Part shown: piece by piece, positions 11,698-19,872 of the stretch
Numbering within the stretch: position 1 is the stretch's first letter
Layout: each line of letters opens with the position of its first letter
Assembly (NCBI GenBank): GCA_031290495.1
Contig: JAITNL010000123.1
Coordinates: 1 to 44,347, forward strand
Length of the DNA stretch: 44,347 nt
Reading direction: 5' to 3'
DNA from: Accumulibacter sp.
GTDB taxonomy: Bacteria > Pseudomonadota > Gammaproteobacteria > Burkholderiales > Rhodocyclaceae
Notes under the pieces: generated by a model
Databases searched by the model: none
The model's input: only the letters and a program-made list of their open reading frames with translations
What the model was told of the DNA's origin: nothing
Program-made: the position numbers and the translations under genes

Positions 11698-13476
11698 TTA
11701 TATATCGCAACAGCCTCTCTTGCGCAAAAACTCCTCGATTATTTCCGCCAAAGCGATACTGTCACCGCTTGACAGTTTATAGTTTCGCATTTCAGGTTCG
11801 CTGATATTGCGTGTAAAATCGGCAACCTCAAAGCGCATACCGAAGCCTGGGAACGGCGCTGAGACAATTTCGTTGAGTTCAGGGTTTTCGTAGCAAACCT
11901 CAAAACCACCAATCAGCCACCACGGCGATTTAATCAGGATATAGCCTTTGGTTCCTGAAACAAGAAGCTGCCCCTCGCTCTTGACGCCGATTCCGGTTTT
12001 GGCGGCGGCCATCGCGTCCTTGTATTTGAAATACGCTTTTGCGTATATATCCACGCCATTATCGTCGTTAAAATATTTGAATTCAAGATTATTATAATCG
12101 CTCCCCAGCAATTTTATTATCGGCAGCAGTGGATAACTGGCAAGCTCCGTAAAACTCCCGCCGACGGATTGGTCATACTCGCGAACGTTTTCGCCGTGCG
12201 GCACAATTTTCGTGAATGCCGCTTCAACGTCGTACACCTTGCCTATCTTGCCGCTTTTTACACTCGCGACAAGGTTCAGAAATCCTGGAGCGTATGCCGT
12301 TTTTATCGCTTCCATCAGCACCAGTTTCCGCTTGTTGGCCAAATCGAATAATTCCACCGCCTCGTCTTTTTTAAGCACAAAAGGTTTCTCGCACAGAACG
12401 TGTTTGTACGCCGACAATGCCTGTTTGGTATATTCGTAATGCGTATTGTGCGGCGTAGCGATGTAGACGGCATCGACTTCATCGAGAAACCGTTCATATT
12501 CAGCGCTGTATGAATCGAGTCCATATTTGCGCGCGAAAGAATCCGCGCTTGCGCCGTGCGGATTATAGACCGCGGTCGCATTCACACCGCTGACAAATTT
12601 CAACTCGTCGAAAGTACGCGCCGCAATACGCCCTGAACCTACAATTCCCAATTTAACCACATCATGGCGCGCAAGCCGCAATTTGGAACTTGAAATGCGT
12701 TTGGTGCGTTCCAGATAAACGACTTCGCAGTATTCTTTCAGATAGTCGAACTTGCCTTTCCAATCTGAACCTATGGCAAAAATACTTACGCCATATTTTT
12801 GAATATCCGCTATCTTTTGCCCGTCCTGTTCCTCAACAACCACTTCATCAGCAATGCCAAGAATTCTGACGTTGTCGATACGTTTCATCAGCTGGTCAAC
12901 GACATTCAATTTCCCGCGCTGAATATCGAATTGTTCGGTTGTAACGCCCACAATCAAATAGTCGCCGAGGGCTTTTGCCCTTTCAAGCAATTTTTTGTGA
13001 CCATCGTGGAGTAAATCGAATGTGCCGTAGGTGATTACTTTTTTTTTGGCTTTATTACTTTCCAAAACCGACCGCAACTGTGTTGAAGACACTTTTTCAG
13101 TGTATGGAAAGAATACAAGCTCGGCGCCGAGTTTGTTGAGTTCAGGTTCTTCCCAAGCCCACCCGTCTGCTTGATGGTCATCGCCCGTAAACATGGCGTC
13201 GAAATGGTACTTGCGCCACGCGTTGACCTTGTTGAGCAAATCAATCGTGGTTACATCGACTTCATCGACATACTTGCAGGAACGGACGATTTCAAGACGG
13301 TCTGCAAGCGAAATAATCGGTGCTCTTTTTTTATTTTTGACGATGCAATCATCTGAAAGCACTCCGACAACAAGATGCCCGCAACATTCTTTCGCGCGGC
13401 GAAGCAAATTGAGATGGCCGACATGGAACATATCGAACGAACCGGATACATAGCCGATCGGGTAATACGTTGTCAT
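11698..13476 (-). CDS. Tandem cytidylyltransferase - Gfo/Idh/MocA oxidoreductase fusion
   Basis: Three domains lie in one 592-residue chain. Domain 1 (about 1-138) and domain 2 (about 145-268) are each TagD/CCT-like cytidylyltransferases: HVGH at 18-21 and HDGH at 157-160 are the CTP-binding HxGH motifs, and each ends with a serine-rich closing motif (KVSSTQLR near 128, RISSSKLR near 260). Domain 3 (about 272-592) is an NAD(P)-dependent sugar oxidoreductase with GIVGSGRIA and CEKP (362-365). The ATG at 13476 has a perfect AGGAGGT seven bases upstream; an earlier in-frame start at 13518 lacks this. Domains 1-2 should join CTP to a phospho-alcohol (glycerol-, choline- or ethanolamine-phosphate cannot be distinguished). 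The oxidoreductase may shape a sugar or polyol precursor. It is the last gene of the nine-gene block. Confidence 0.85.
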   Translation of the reverse strand: MTTYYPIGYVSGSFDMFHVGHLNLLRRAKECCGHLVVGVLSDDCIVKNKKRAPIISLADRLEIVRSCKYVDEVDVTTIDLLNKVNAWRKYHFDAMFTGDDHQADGWAWEEPELNKLGAELVFFPYTEKVSSTQLRSVLESNKAKKKVITYGTFDLLHDGHKKLLERAKALGDYLIVGVTTEQFDIQRGKLNVVDQLMKRIDNVRILGIADEVVVEEQDGQKIADIQKYGVSIFAIGSDWKGKFDYLKEYCEVVYLERTKRISSSKLRLARHDVVKLGIVGSGRIAARTFDELKFVSGVNATAVYNPHGASADSFARKYGLDSYSAEYERFLDEVDAVYIATPHNTHYEYTKQALSAYKHVLCEKPFVLKKDEAVELFDLANKRKLVLMEAIKTAYAPGFLNLVASVKSGKIGKVYDVEAAFTKIVPHGENVREYDQSVGGSFTELASYPLLPIIKLLGSDYNNLEFKYFNDDNGVDIYAKAYFKYKDAMAAAKTGIGVKSEGQLLVSGTKGYILIKSPWWLIGGFEVCYENPELNEIVSAPFPGFGMRFEVADFTRNISEPEMRNYKLSSGDSIALAEIIEEFLRKRGCCDI

Positions 13477-13495
13477 GCCTGGAACCTCCTGTAAT

Positions 13496-14616
13496 TTATC
13501 CTCGAATATACTCGGCAATATCTTTATCTGACTTTCGCCAAAATCCTGTCACTGTTTTTGCGGGTTCACAATACTTGCAAATCGGATGAGGCGCGGTTAA
13601 AAATTTTCGTACATCATCAAGTGTAATGAGGTCATCGAATAAATTCAACCGGTCTTCCTCGACCGGATAGATTCCGGCACCGGTTGCGTCACTGAACCGA
13701 TGGACATCAGCCGCGATTGTACACGGATACAAATTCCCATTTTTTATTTTTGCGCAAGCGAACTGCGTACAAGCGGCGAAGTTCTGTTTTGCATCGCCCC
13801 CCCCCCCCCCCGGGTAAGACTTATATATGACCAAGCGTGCGCATCTGACTTGGATTTAATCTCGATATTTACGTTGTGAAAATCCGCCAATTCTACAATT
13901 TTGCTGTATTTCAAATGAACGGGATACGCCGATACAATTATATCAATCCGATTGTTGTGACACGTTTTCCAAAATTTACTGGGCATCTTTTGCAAGAGCA
14001 AGCCATTGGTTGTCAATATAATTTTTCCTTGATACATTTCACGGCTTAAAATTAAAAATTCACTGACTTGTGGGTGGAGCAACGGTTCTCCGCCCATTAT
14101 ACCGAACCACGCCAACTGTTCGCCGACGATCCGCAGATAGCGCGCAAAAGTCAATTTGAACTCGTCGAGAACAGCAAATCTCGGTTTGGCGTGCTGGCAA
14201 AAATTCAGGCAGCCGGCGCAATTCAGGTTGCAATGGTCTACAATTTCATATTCCACAGTCAAATATATTCTCCTCTGTATCATGGTCAATAATTGTAAAT
14301 CACAACAAATGTCTGATTCATCAACGCCGAGCTGGATCGCTTGACGGATCATCTCGTCATTGAACTGCTCCGAACCGATTATCCACAATGCGCCACTGAT
14401 GCCTGATGCTTCTGAAGGAGACATAACACCCAGGTTTTGATAATTGTTGTCAACAAAAGAGACAGGTTCGTTTAATCCTGCGTCGCGGAGAGTTTTATAA
14501 ATAAGCTTTCCGACACACCCATTTCCGAAAATGAGTATTCTCGAATGAGAGTTTGTTTTTATCCTGCTTAAAATATTTTCAATAGCAGGATGAGTTTCGC
14601 GGACATTGTCTTTCAT
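13496..14616 (-). CDS. Radical SAM protein with poly-G tract, frame OFF as sequenced
   Basis: The frame from the ATG at 14616 has a Rossmann-like module (about 25-110, ILIFGNGCVGK), then a radical SAM core with C129-x3-C133-x2-C136 and GGEP at 175-178. A run of 15 G on the coding strand (plus-strand C at 13797-13811) then shifts it into a short dead end of 290 residues. The downstream frame continues the protein with a second cysteine set (CTQFAC, LYPC, CKYC), SPASM-like, ending at 13496. The two halves join when the tract is 13 or 16 G, giving 372 residues at 13. This is either a phase-variable gene in the OFF state or a homopolymer error. The reaction is unknown; related radical SAM proteins occur in glycan loci. 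Confidence 0.78.
13797..13811 (-). repeat. Poly-G(15) homopolymer inside the radical SAM gene
   Basis: Fifteen consecutive C on the plus strand, G on the coding strand. It falls between the radical SAM core and the C-terminal cysteine region. Lengths of 13 or 16 restore one frame; 15 gives a premature stop. Tracts this long are classic sites of slipped-strand mispairing and also of sequencing error. Confidence 0.9.
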
Positions 14617-14619
14617 ACG

Positions 14620-15846
14620 CTACATCCCTTTTACGTCAAAGTCCCGATAACGCAAATGATAAAAATCATCGAGCAGCTTGCTGTTGCGCATTTTCCCAAA
14701 AGAATAGTGCGCCGCAAACGTATTTTCGGAAACTATATAAGTGTAGAAATTTGTTTTTGCAAGAAAGTGAGTCGCGAAATCAGTTTCGTCATCGCCTACG
14801 CCGTTGCCTTGAAAGACGCTGAATCCGCCCATTTCCTCCCAAACCGCTTTCCGAAACAATATCGCGCCGATGGAAAATCTGTGCGGCGCAATTGAGTATG
14901 CGCGTTCGTTGCTTTGAAACTTTTTTGCTGTTTCGTCAATCGGCAGCGTATGTTCCCAGAAAAACATTGTTTCTTCAAATTTATACTCAAAATGAGTCTC
15001 GAAATCATAAAATGCTTTTCCGAATTTACTTTCGTACTCGTCCAGTAAACCGAGTTTTTCCAGGAACATTATATTGCCGTGCGGATTAACAGGAATCAAA
15101 GGGGCAACCATTCCCACGTGATACCGCGACTTTTCCGCTTCAATAAATGTTTCATGCAACTGAGAAAAATACCCGTCGCAAATAAACATATCCTCATCCA
15201 ACTTATAAATCCATTCCGCCGTATCGAACAGTTCAATTGCGATATTCTGAGCGAGGCAGCAATTGTTCGTAGAGGTCGCCAAATACGACCAGCCATTCTT
15301 CTCGCACATTTTATCCAGTTCCAAAACGTTCTTTCCCGCCGTAACCACGCACACATCAATATCTTCAGGTGCGAACACTCTGATTCGCTTGAAAACAATT
15401 TCCCACAGCATGGGCTTGTAACCCGCGAGAACCAGCAACATCTTATCGCTTTTAACGCGCCTGTCAATAAAGTTAAAGCTATCCAGGAATTTTCTGACGA
15501 CTGCCGGTTGAGTTTGATGCAAAACTATTTCGCAGCGATCTAAAATTTCAAGTGTTTCAAGCTGTGAAATAAAGGGGGCAAACAGATATGGTGATGTAAT
15601 TATTATCGTGTAATCGCCACCCATTTCCCTCAACCGAACCGGCAAGATTATCTCAATCCCTTTAACCCGCTCTCCGAAAAGAAGTGTACTGTTATCGCAT
15701 AAATAATCAACTTTCAAGCCGGTATTGAAATTCAGGAACGTTTGAGTCGCCTTCCCAGCTGGAAACACAACGACTTTATTTTCTCGATTGATTTTTGTCT
15801 GATCAAATTTGTCGCAATTAATCTTTCCGAAGTTTATCGCCATCAT
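14620..15846 (-). CDS. Glycosyltransferase (GT-A fold) with N-terminal Rossmann-like module
   Basis: This 408-residue protein has two parts. Residues about 24-108 (VVVFPAGKATQTFL, VDYLCDNS, TIIITSP) look like the Rossmann-like accessory module seen in several neighbours. Residues about 135-400 look like a GT2-type, GT-A-fold glycosyltransferase: DVCVVTAG, the acidic YKLDEDMFI motif (D217-E218-D219, a DxD equivalent for the sugar nucleotide and metal), and GVGDDETDFA near the C-terminus, where the catalytic acidic residue of such enzymes usually lies. It has no membrane helix. It follows the GT2 gene by nine bases and precedes the radical SAM gene by three. Donor and acceptor are unknown. The start is an ATG-ATG pair; either could be used. 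Confidence 0.75.
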   Translation of the reverse strand: MMAINFGKINCDKFDQTKINRENKVVVFPAGKATQTFLNFNTGLKVDYLCDNSTLLFGERVKGIEIILPVRLREMGGDYTIIITSPYLFAPFISQLETLEILDRCEIVLHQTQPAVVRKFLDSFNFIDRRVKSDKMLLVLAGYKPMLWEIVFKRIRVFAPEDIDVCVVTAGKNVLELDKMCEKNGWSYLATSTNNCCLAQNIAIELFDTAEWIYKLDEDMFICDGYFSQLHETFIEAEKSRYHVGMVAPLIPVNPHGNIMFLEKLGLLDEYESKFGKAFYDFETHFEYKFEETMFFWEHTLPIDETAKKFQSNERAYSIAPHRFSIGAILFRKAVWEEMGGFSVFQGNGVGDDETDFATHFLAKTNFYTYIVSENTFAAHYSFGKMRNSKLLDDFYHLRYRDFDVKGM

Positions 15847-15855
15847 ATTACTCTC

Positions 15856-17232
15856 CTATCCGTCAATTACGAACGTTCCGTTGTGAAACATTTGCGCTGT
15901 CTCTGTGTGTTTAATAATATCACCGCGCTCAGGGGCGTAAACAATATAGGCGTTTCCTGTTTTCCGCGCCACTTCCACAAGTATTGCAGACGACTTCGGA
16001 AAAACAACGATGATATCGCGATCGGCAACCAGATTGAATTCAGGAAGCGTTACGCTCGAATCAATTGATTCATCCGCGTTTGCATCCCACAAATAATCAA
16101 ACTTGATATTTCTGTTTCCAAACACAGGCAATAAGCGTTTCGCAATCTTGCCCAGCGCTCCGTATCCGATAAGCCGCGGTTTCGTTGTAACAGTCGCGTT
16201 CGAAACATTATTCAGAACGATTTTATCTACTTCATTGATATAATCAAAGTAATCGCTGTTTGCAAGCAGTTCACTTGGTATTGACGGGGCGGGAGTAATC
16301 ATTACGTCAATAAACTTTGAAAAGGATTCGGCGAATGGTTTAAGATATATTTCCGCGTCTTTAATCGGGCTTGCCATTTTGTCCATTTTATTCAGATGAT
16401 AAAGAACGTCCTTTCGGTAGCCGTAATCAATCAGCTTATGGATTTTTCTTTTTTCTTTGTCCGGGATATCAGCTCTATCAATGCAATGGCGATACAAATA
16501 TGAGTAATCAGAATAATAATTCACGACCTTTTCGCAAGTATCGAAGTAATACAAATCGCTGCCATGGCGGTTGAATTTGTAAAGCGGTTCATCGATTGTT
16601 TTCAGTTTGCCGCCGCCAAGCATTAAAGGCACGGCAAACAGCGGTTCATACGTTTTTTTGCGTTCCGTGCAAAACGTTTCGATGAGTTTTGTTTTGTCAA
16701 TATAACTTTTTCGTGTCATGTAAATCCACGATGTTGTTATTTCCTGGCGAATTATGTGACGCTCCAGAAGCTGAACATTATCATTCATATTCGAGCAACT
16801 TGTCATGGGTTGCATGGCGAAAGTACCGTCATCATTTTTAACGCAGACCTGATAAGAACAACACGCCCACTCAAAATCCGCATGTTCATCAAGCCACGCC
16901 GCCATTTTGGAAACATACTCCGTATTCAGCTCATCATCAGCGTCGACAAGGCAAAAGTAATCGCCGGTCATATTGACAAGCCCTGTATGTACAGCCTTGC
17001 AACAGCCACCGTTTTCCTGGTCGATCAGTTTGACCTTGTATCCTCGCTTTTCAAATTTTGGCAAATAATTCACAATTACGTCACGCGTACCATCGGTCGA
17101 ACCATCGTTGACCAAAAGCAACTCTATATTATTCCACTCTTGCGCCAAAACGCTATCGAGCATGGCGCCGATATATTTTTCCTTGTTGTAGCATGGCACA
17201 ATCATACTGACTTTGCCCTGTGATTTGCTCAT
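15856..17232 (-). CDS. Family 2 glycosyltransferase with C-terminal Rossmann-like module
   Basis: The N-terminal half is a textbook GT2 domain: VSMIVPCYNKEKYI (8-21), VNDGSTDGTRD (41-51), ENGG (73-76) and the metal-binding DADDE (97-101). The middle (about 200-340) is helical and typical of GT2 C-extensions. The last part, about residues 352-436, begins RLIGYGALGKIAKRLL and repeats the accessory Rossmann-like pattern found in neighbours. Total 458 residues. The start overlaps the licD-type stop by the four-base ATGA, so translation is probably coupled. It should add a sugar from a nucleotide donor to a surface glycan at the cytoplasmic face; sugar identity cannot be read from sequence. Confidence 0.88.
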   Translation of the reverse strand: MSKSQGKVSMIVPCYNKEKYIGAMLDSVLAQEWNNIELLLVNDGSTDGTRDVIVNYLPKFEKRGYKVKLIDQENGGCCKAVHTGLVNMTGDYFCLVDADDELNTEYVSKMAAWLDEHADFEWACCSYQVCVKNDDGTFAMQPMTSCSNMNDNVQLLERHIIRQEITTSWIYMTRKSYIDKTKLIETFCTERKKTYEPLFAVPLMLGGGKLKTIDEPLYKFNRHGSDLYYFDTCEKVVNYYSDYSYLYRHCIDRADIPDKEKRKIHKLIDYGYRKDVLYHLNKMDKMASPIKDAEIYLKPFAESFSKFIDVMITPAPSIPSELLANSDYFDYINEVDKIVLNNVSNATVTTKPRLIGYGALGKIAKRLLPVFGNRNIKFDYLWDANADESIDSSVTLPEFNLVADRDIIVVFPKSSAILVEVARKTGNAYIVYAPERGDIIKHTETAQMFHNGTFVIDG

Positions 17233-18167
17233 TGCTTTTGCTTCCCCTTAAACTCACTGACAAACAGATCGTCCAAAAATACAAAATAATCGGTAATGCC
17301 CATTTCTTCCAGTTGTTGACCGATTTCCCTGTGCCAAATACTGGCAACAATAAGTCTGCTGTTTTCATCAATCAGTTTCGGGATTTCTACGGGATTGCGA
17401 ATCGTCATGCCGAACGCTTCCGTCTCCCACTTGTTCTTGTCGTTATCAAACATACATGCTACATTTTTGCCTTGACCGAAATCACGAAGCCAAATTCTCG
17501 CGCTGTCCGCCGCGCCGAAAAGATAGATTTTTTTATTTTGTGATCCACTTAACCAACCTGTATAGCGATTGATATACACCGAATAATCGCAATCCGTATC
17601 GTAAAACCAATAATGCGGATGAATAGTTTCCGCGCCCGAAGGCCAGTTCCAATAACCGTAAAGCATGCCCAAAACCTTGCGATAAGCGATTGGGGCATTA
17701 ATTTCAAGATGTTCAAACTTGATCTTTTGCGGTGTACCGAAATAATCTTTATGCACAGTATTGTTTTGTAACAGGTAATACCCTGAATCCTCAATCTCGT
17801 CAAGCGGCAGAACGTCAATACAAATTCCTTGGTGTCCACCGCACTTGATTGTGTCAAACAGGTTTTTTTCGAACGCCGTCGTCCCATTTTTGCGCAATTT
17901 AATTGTATGAGAACGCCCGGCATCAAGTGGCGTTTGCATAAAGTATGGTTCGCCGAACCATTCTTTATGCGACAATAGCTTGTTGTAACTTTTGGTCGGC
18001 ATAGCCACGTCTATGTCGTCGTCCCAAATCAAAAAACCGTTTTCCCGAACCGCGCCTAAAAGTGTTCCGCAAACCGCATACCACGTCAGGCTTTCGCGTT
18101 CGCACACATTGATAAACTGTTCCAGCAGTTCCAATTCAATCTCGCGCAACTTCTCCAATTTAGCCAT
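17229..18167 (-). CDS. LicD-family phosphotransferase with C-terminal Rossmann-like module
   Basis: The N-terminal two thirds carry the LicD/fukutin nucleotidyltransferase-fold signature: CGTLLGAVRENGF (33-45) then WDDDIDVAM (48-56), with the metal-binding aspartates intact. LicD proteins transfer phosphocholine from CDP-choline to glycans; relatives move ribitol- or glycerol-phosphate. Residues about 212-300 (KIYLFGAADSARIWL, CMFDNDKNKW, LIVASIWH) form the accessory Rossmann-like module shared with neighbours. Length 312. It overlaps both adjacent genes by a few bases. With the cytidylyltransferase fusion in the same block, the natural reading is that this enzyme transfers a CDP-activated alcohol phosphate to the glycan. 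That pairing is inference; the family is firm. Confidence 0.88.
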   Translation of the reverse strand: MAKLEKLREIELELLEQFINVCERESLTWYAVCGTLLGAVRENGFLIWDDDIDVAMPTKSYNKLLSHKEWFGEPYFMQTPLDAGRSHTIKLRKNGTTAFEKNLFDTIKCGGHQGICIDVLPLDEIEDSGYYLLQNNTVHKDYFGTPQKIKFEHLEINAPIAYRKVLGMLYGYWNWPSGAETIHPHYWFYDTDCDYSVYINRYTGWLSGSQNKKIYLFGAADSARIWLRDFGQGKNVACMFDNDKNKWETEAFGMTIRNPVEIPKLIDENSRLIVASIWHREIGQQLEEMGITDYFVFLDDLFVSEFKGKQKQ

Positions 18168-19872
18168 TTATAACCTCATCGATCGTCATTACGGGACAAC
18201 TTATAATGGATTTAATTTCGTCCGCTATCTCGTTCGCGCCTTTTAACGGCGTAACGATTATAACATCGGGGGTTTCGCTCATTTCTTCAACCGAAGCCAC
18301 AAGCGGTATTCCGCGCACTATCGGCATCGACTTATCAATTACGCAAGTGACATCCGTGTCGTTAAGTTCCAAAACCAACCGCAGCATCTGTCCTCTCGCG
18401 CCGTATCCGTAAATGGCGGAACGTTTTATTTGCCTTGATCTAAGCGCAACAGCGACTACACACATCTTGTTGTATCTCGCACGTTCCGCCGCGCGCTCCG
18501 CCGCGCGCTCCGCCGCGCGCTCCGCCGCGCGCTCCGCCTGCTCCTGCATACGCAGCCAGGCGCGGTCTGTAAAACGCTCAACCGGTTTCGTGGCTTCCTT
18601 GTTAAAAACAAACTCTATCGTTTGTTTATCCGCCATCCCGGCTAATTGATCCCAGTCTTTTTCCAAATCATATCTCTGTTTAAGTGCCGCGACCCATTCC
18701 TCTGTTTTATCGCAATTCTTAAACGCAAAAGAATATAAAAGCGCGTGAATTGCCCGAACAAGCGCCATGCGGTAATCCACTCCGGCCCATGCGTATTCCT
18801 GATCAAAAAAGATTAATTTCCCGTTTCTTTCATCATAAAAGCAGTTTGCGGGAACCATCTCCCAGAAACATTTACCGCTGTTTGCTGTCTTGGTAATTTC
18901 ATCGTTGATTTTATCAAACAAATAGAATAATATCTTCTCGTCAAGGGTGTGTTCCGAAAGCTTTCTTGTCATCCAGTCCCATAATGTCGGAAGCGCAATT
19001 CGCGCCATTGTGAGTTTCCCGTCACTCAGTTCAACCGGCAAGACGTTCACGCCGAATGAACAAAGCGCCTTGTGATTTTCAAAGGTTTGCGCAAGCTGTT
19101 CTTTGCCTTCGGAATATATTGCGATTTTCTCTGCCGTTTGGTCATTGCGCACTGTAGTGACAAACGCCTTTTCACGCTCTCGATATACGGTTATTGCGGC
19201 ATAATCCACTTCACATGATTCATCGCTCGAAGAAACACACGCTTCGACCAAATAAGAGTTACACAAAAAAGGGAAAGCGCCGCCGCGAATAACCTCTTGC
19301 CAAAGTCCGCGTTCATCAAACTGCTTCGTATAATCGTCTGCAATATATTCGTGTCCGCGATGGTTCAGAAACTCATTGGGCAAGCAGCTTTCTGAATAAA
19401 TTTCCCGTGTGAAATAATGATCAGTAAATGGATAATACCATTTTTGCGCAGCGAACCCCGCCTGTTTCAATCGAATCCCGACTTCTTTCCTGCTCTCGCC
19501 CGCCCAGAAGGTATACTCCGCACCCGTTCGCGGATTGCGCTTTCCAGAGAAGTATTGCAAGCCATACGGATTTGCAAACGCCAGTAACAAACGCCCGCGT
19601 TCGTTCAGATATGAATAATATTTACTCAACAGGTCAACTGTAATCTCACCGGAGTCAACCGCGACCACATAGTCAAATTTCTCACTTCCGGCATATTCAC
19701 CGGCAAACGAAATAACACGCCCGCACCTGTTTTGCAACATCCCTGAAAGCGCTTCGCCGCTCTGCTCAAGCGCGGATGAATCCTCAGCAAACGGATACCA
19801 ATTCAAAACGCCGTTTCGCATGGGCGTGGTTTTATGGAAATCATATAAGGATGTGGGTTCTAAATGTGACAT
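18160..19872 (-). CDS. Methyltransferase-like / kinase-like protein with ERAA repeats
   Basis: A 570-residue multidomain protein. Residues about 50-170 look like a class I SAM methyltransferase (FDYVVAVDSGE, LNERGRLLLAFANPYG), though the glycine-rich SAM loop is weak. Residues about 270-420 resemble the APH/LicA kinase fold late motifs: VPAN then IFFDQEYAWAG. However, the Brenner histidine and aspartate expected just before VPAN read F-W-E, so activity is doubtful. Residues about 445-463 are (ERAA)n, encoded by a 12-base tandem repeat, probably a charged helix. Residues about 485-565 (AIYGYGARGQMLRLV) are the shared Rossmann-like module. The ATG at 19872 overlaps the FkbM gene stop. I cannot assign a reaction; it may modify or scaffold. 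Confidence 0.65.
   Translation of the reverse strand: MSHLEPTSLYDFHKTTPMRNGVLNWYPFAEDSSALEQSGEALSGMLQNRCGRVISFAGEYAGSEKFDYVVAVDSGEITVDLLSKYYSYLNERGRLLLAFANPYGLQYFSGKRNPRTGAEYTFWAGESRKEVGIRLKQAGFAAQKWYYPFTDHYFTREIYSESCLPNEFLNHRGHEYIADDYTKQFDERGLWQEVIRGGAFPFLCNSYLVEACVSSSDESCEVDYAAITVYREREKAFVTTVRNDQTAEKIAIYSEGKEQLAQTFENHKALCSFGVNVLPVELSDGKLTMARIALPTLWDWMTRKLSEHTLDEKILFYLFDKINDEITKTANSGKCFWEMVPANCFYDERNGKLIFFDQEYAWAGVDYRMALVRAIHALLYSFAFKNCDKTEEWVAALKQRYDLEKDWDQLAGMADKQTIEFVFNKEATKPVERFTDRAWLRMQEQAERAAERAAERAAERAAERARYNKMCVVAVALRSRQIKRSAIYGYGARGQMLRLVLELNDTDVTCVIDKSMPIVRGIPLVASVEEMSETPDVIIVTPLKGANEIADEIKSIISCPVMTIDEVING
18485..18538 (-). repeat. 12-base tandem repeat encoding ERAA units
   Basis: Four full copies of TCCGCCGCGCGC (plus strand) plus a six-base partial copy. 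The unit is a multiple of three, so copy-number change lengthens or shortens the ERAA helix without breaking the frame. Its GC-rich composition contrasts with the AT-rich gene around it. Confidence 0.9.

Noticed and set aside
11578-11772. Short plus-strand frame at the island's left edge
   Set aside because: Overlaps the 3' end of the cytidylyltransferase fusion, has no ribosome site and no family resemblance.
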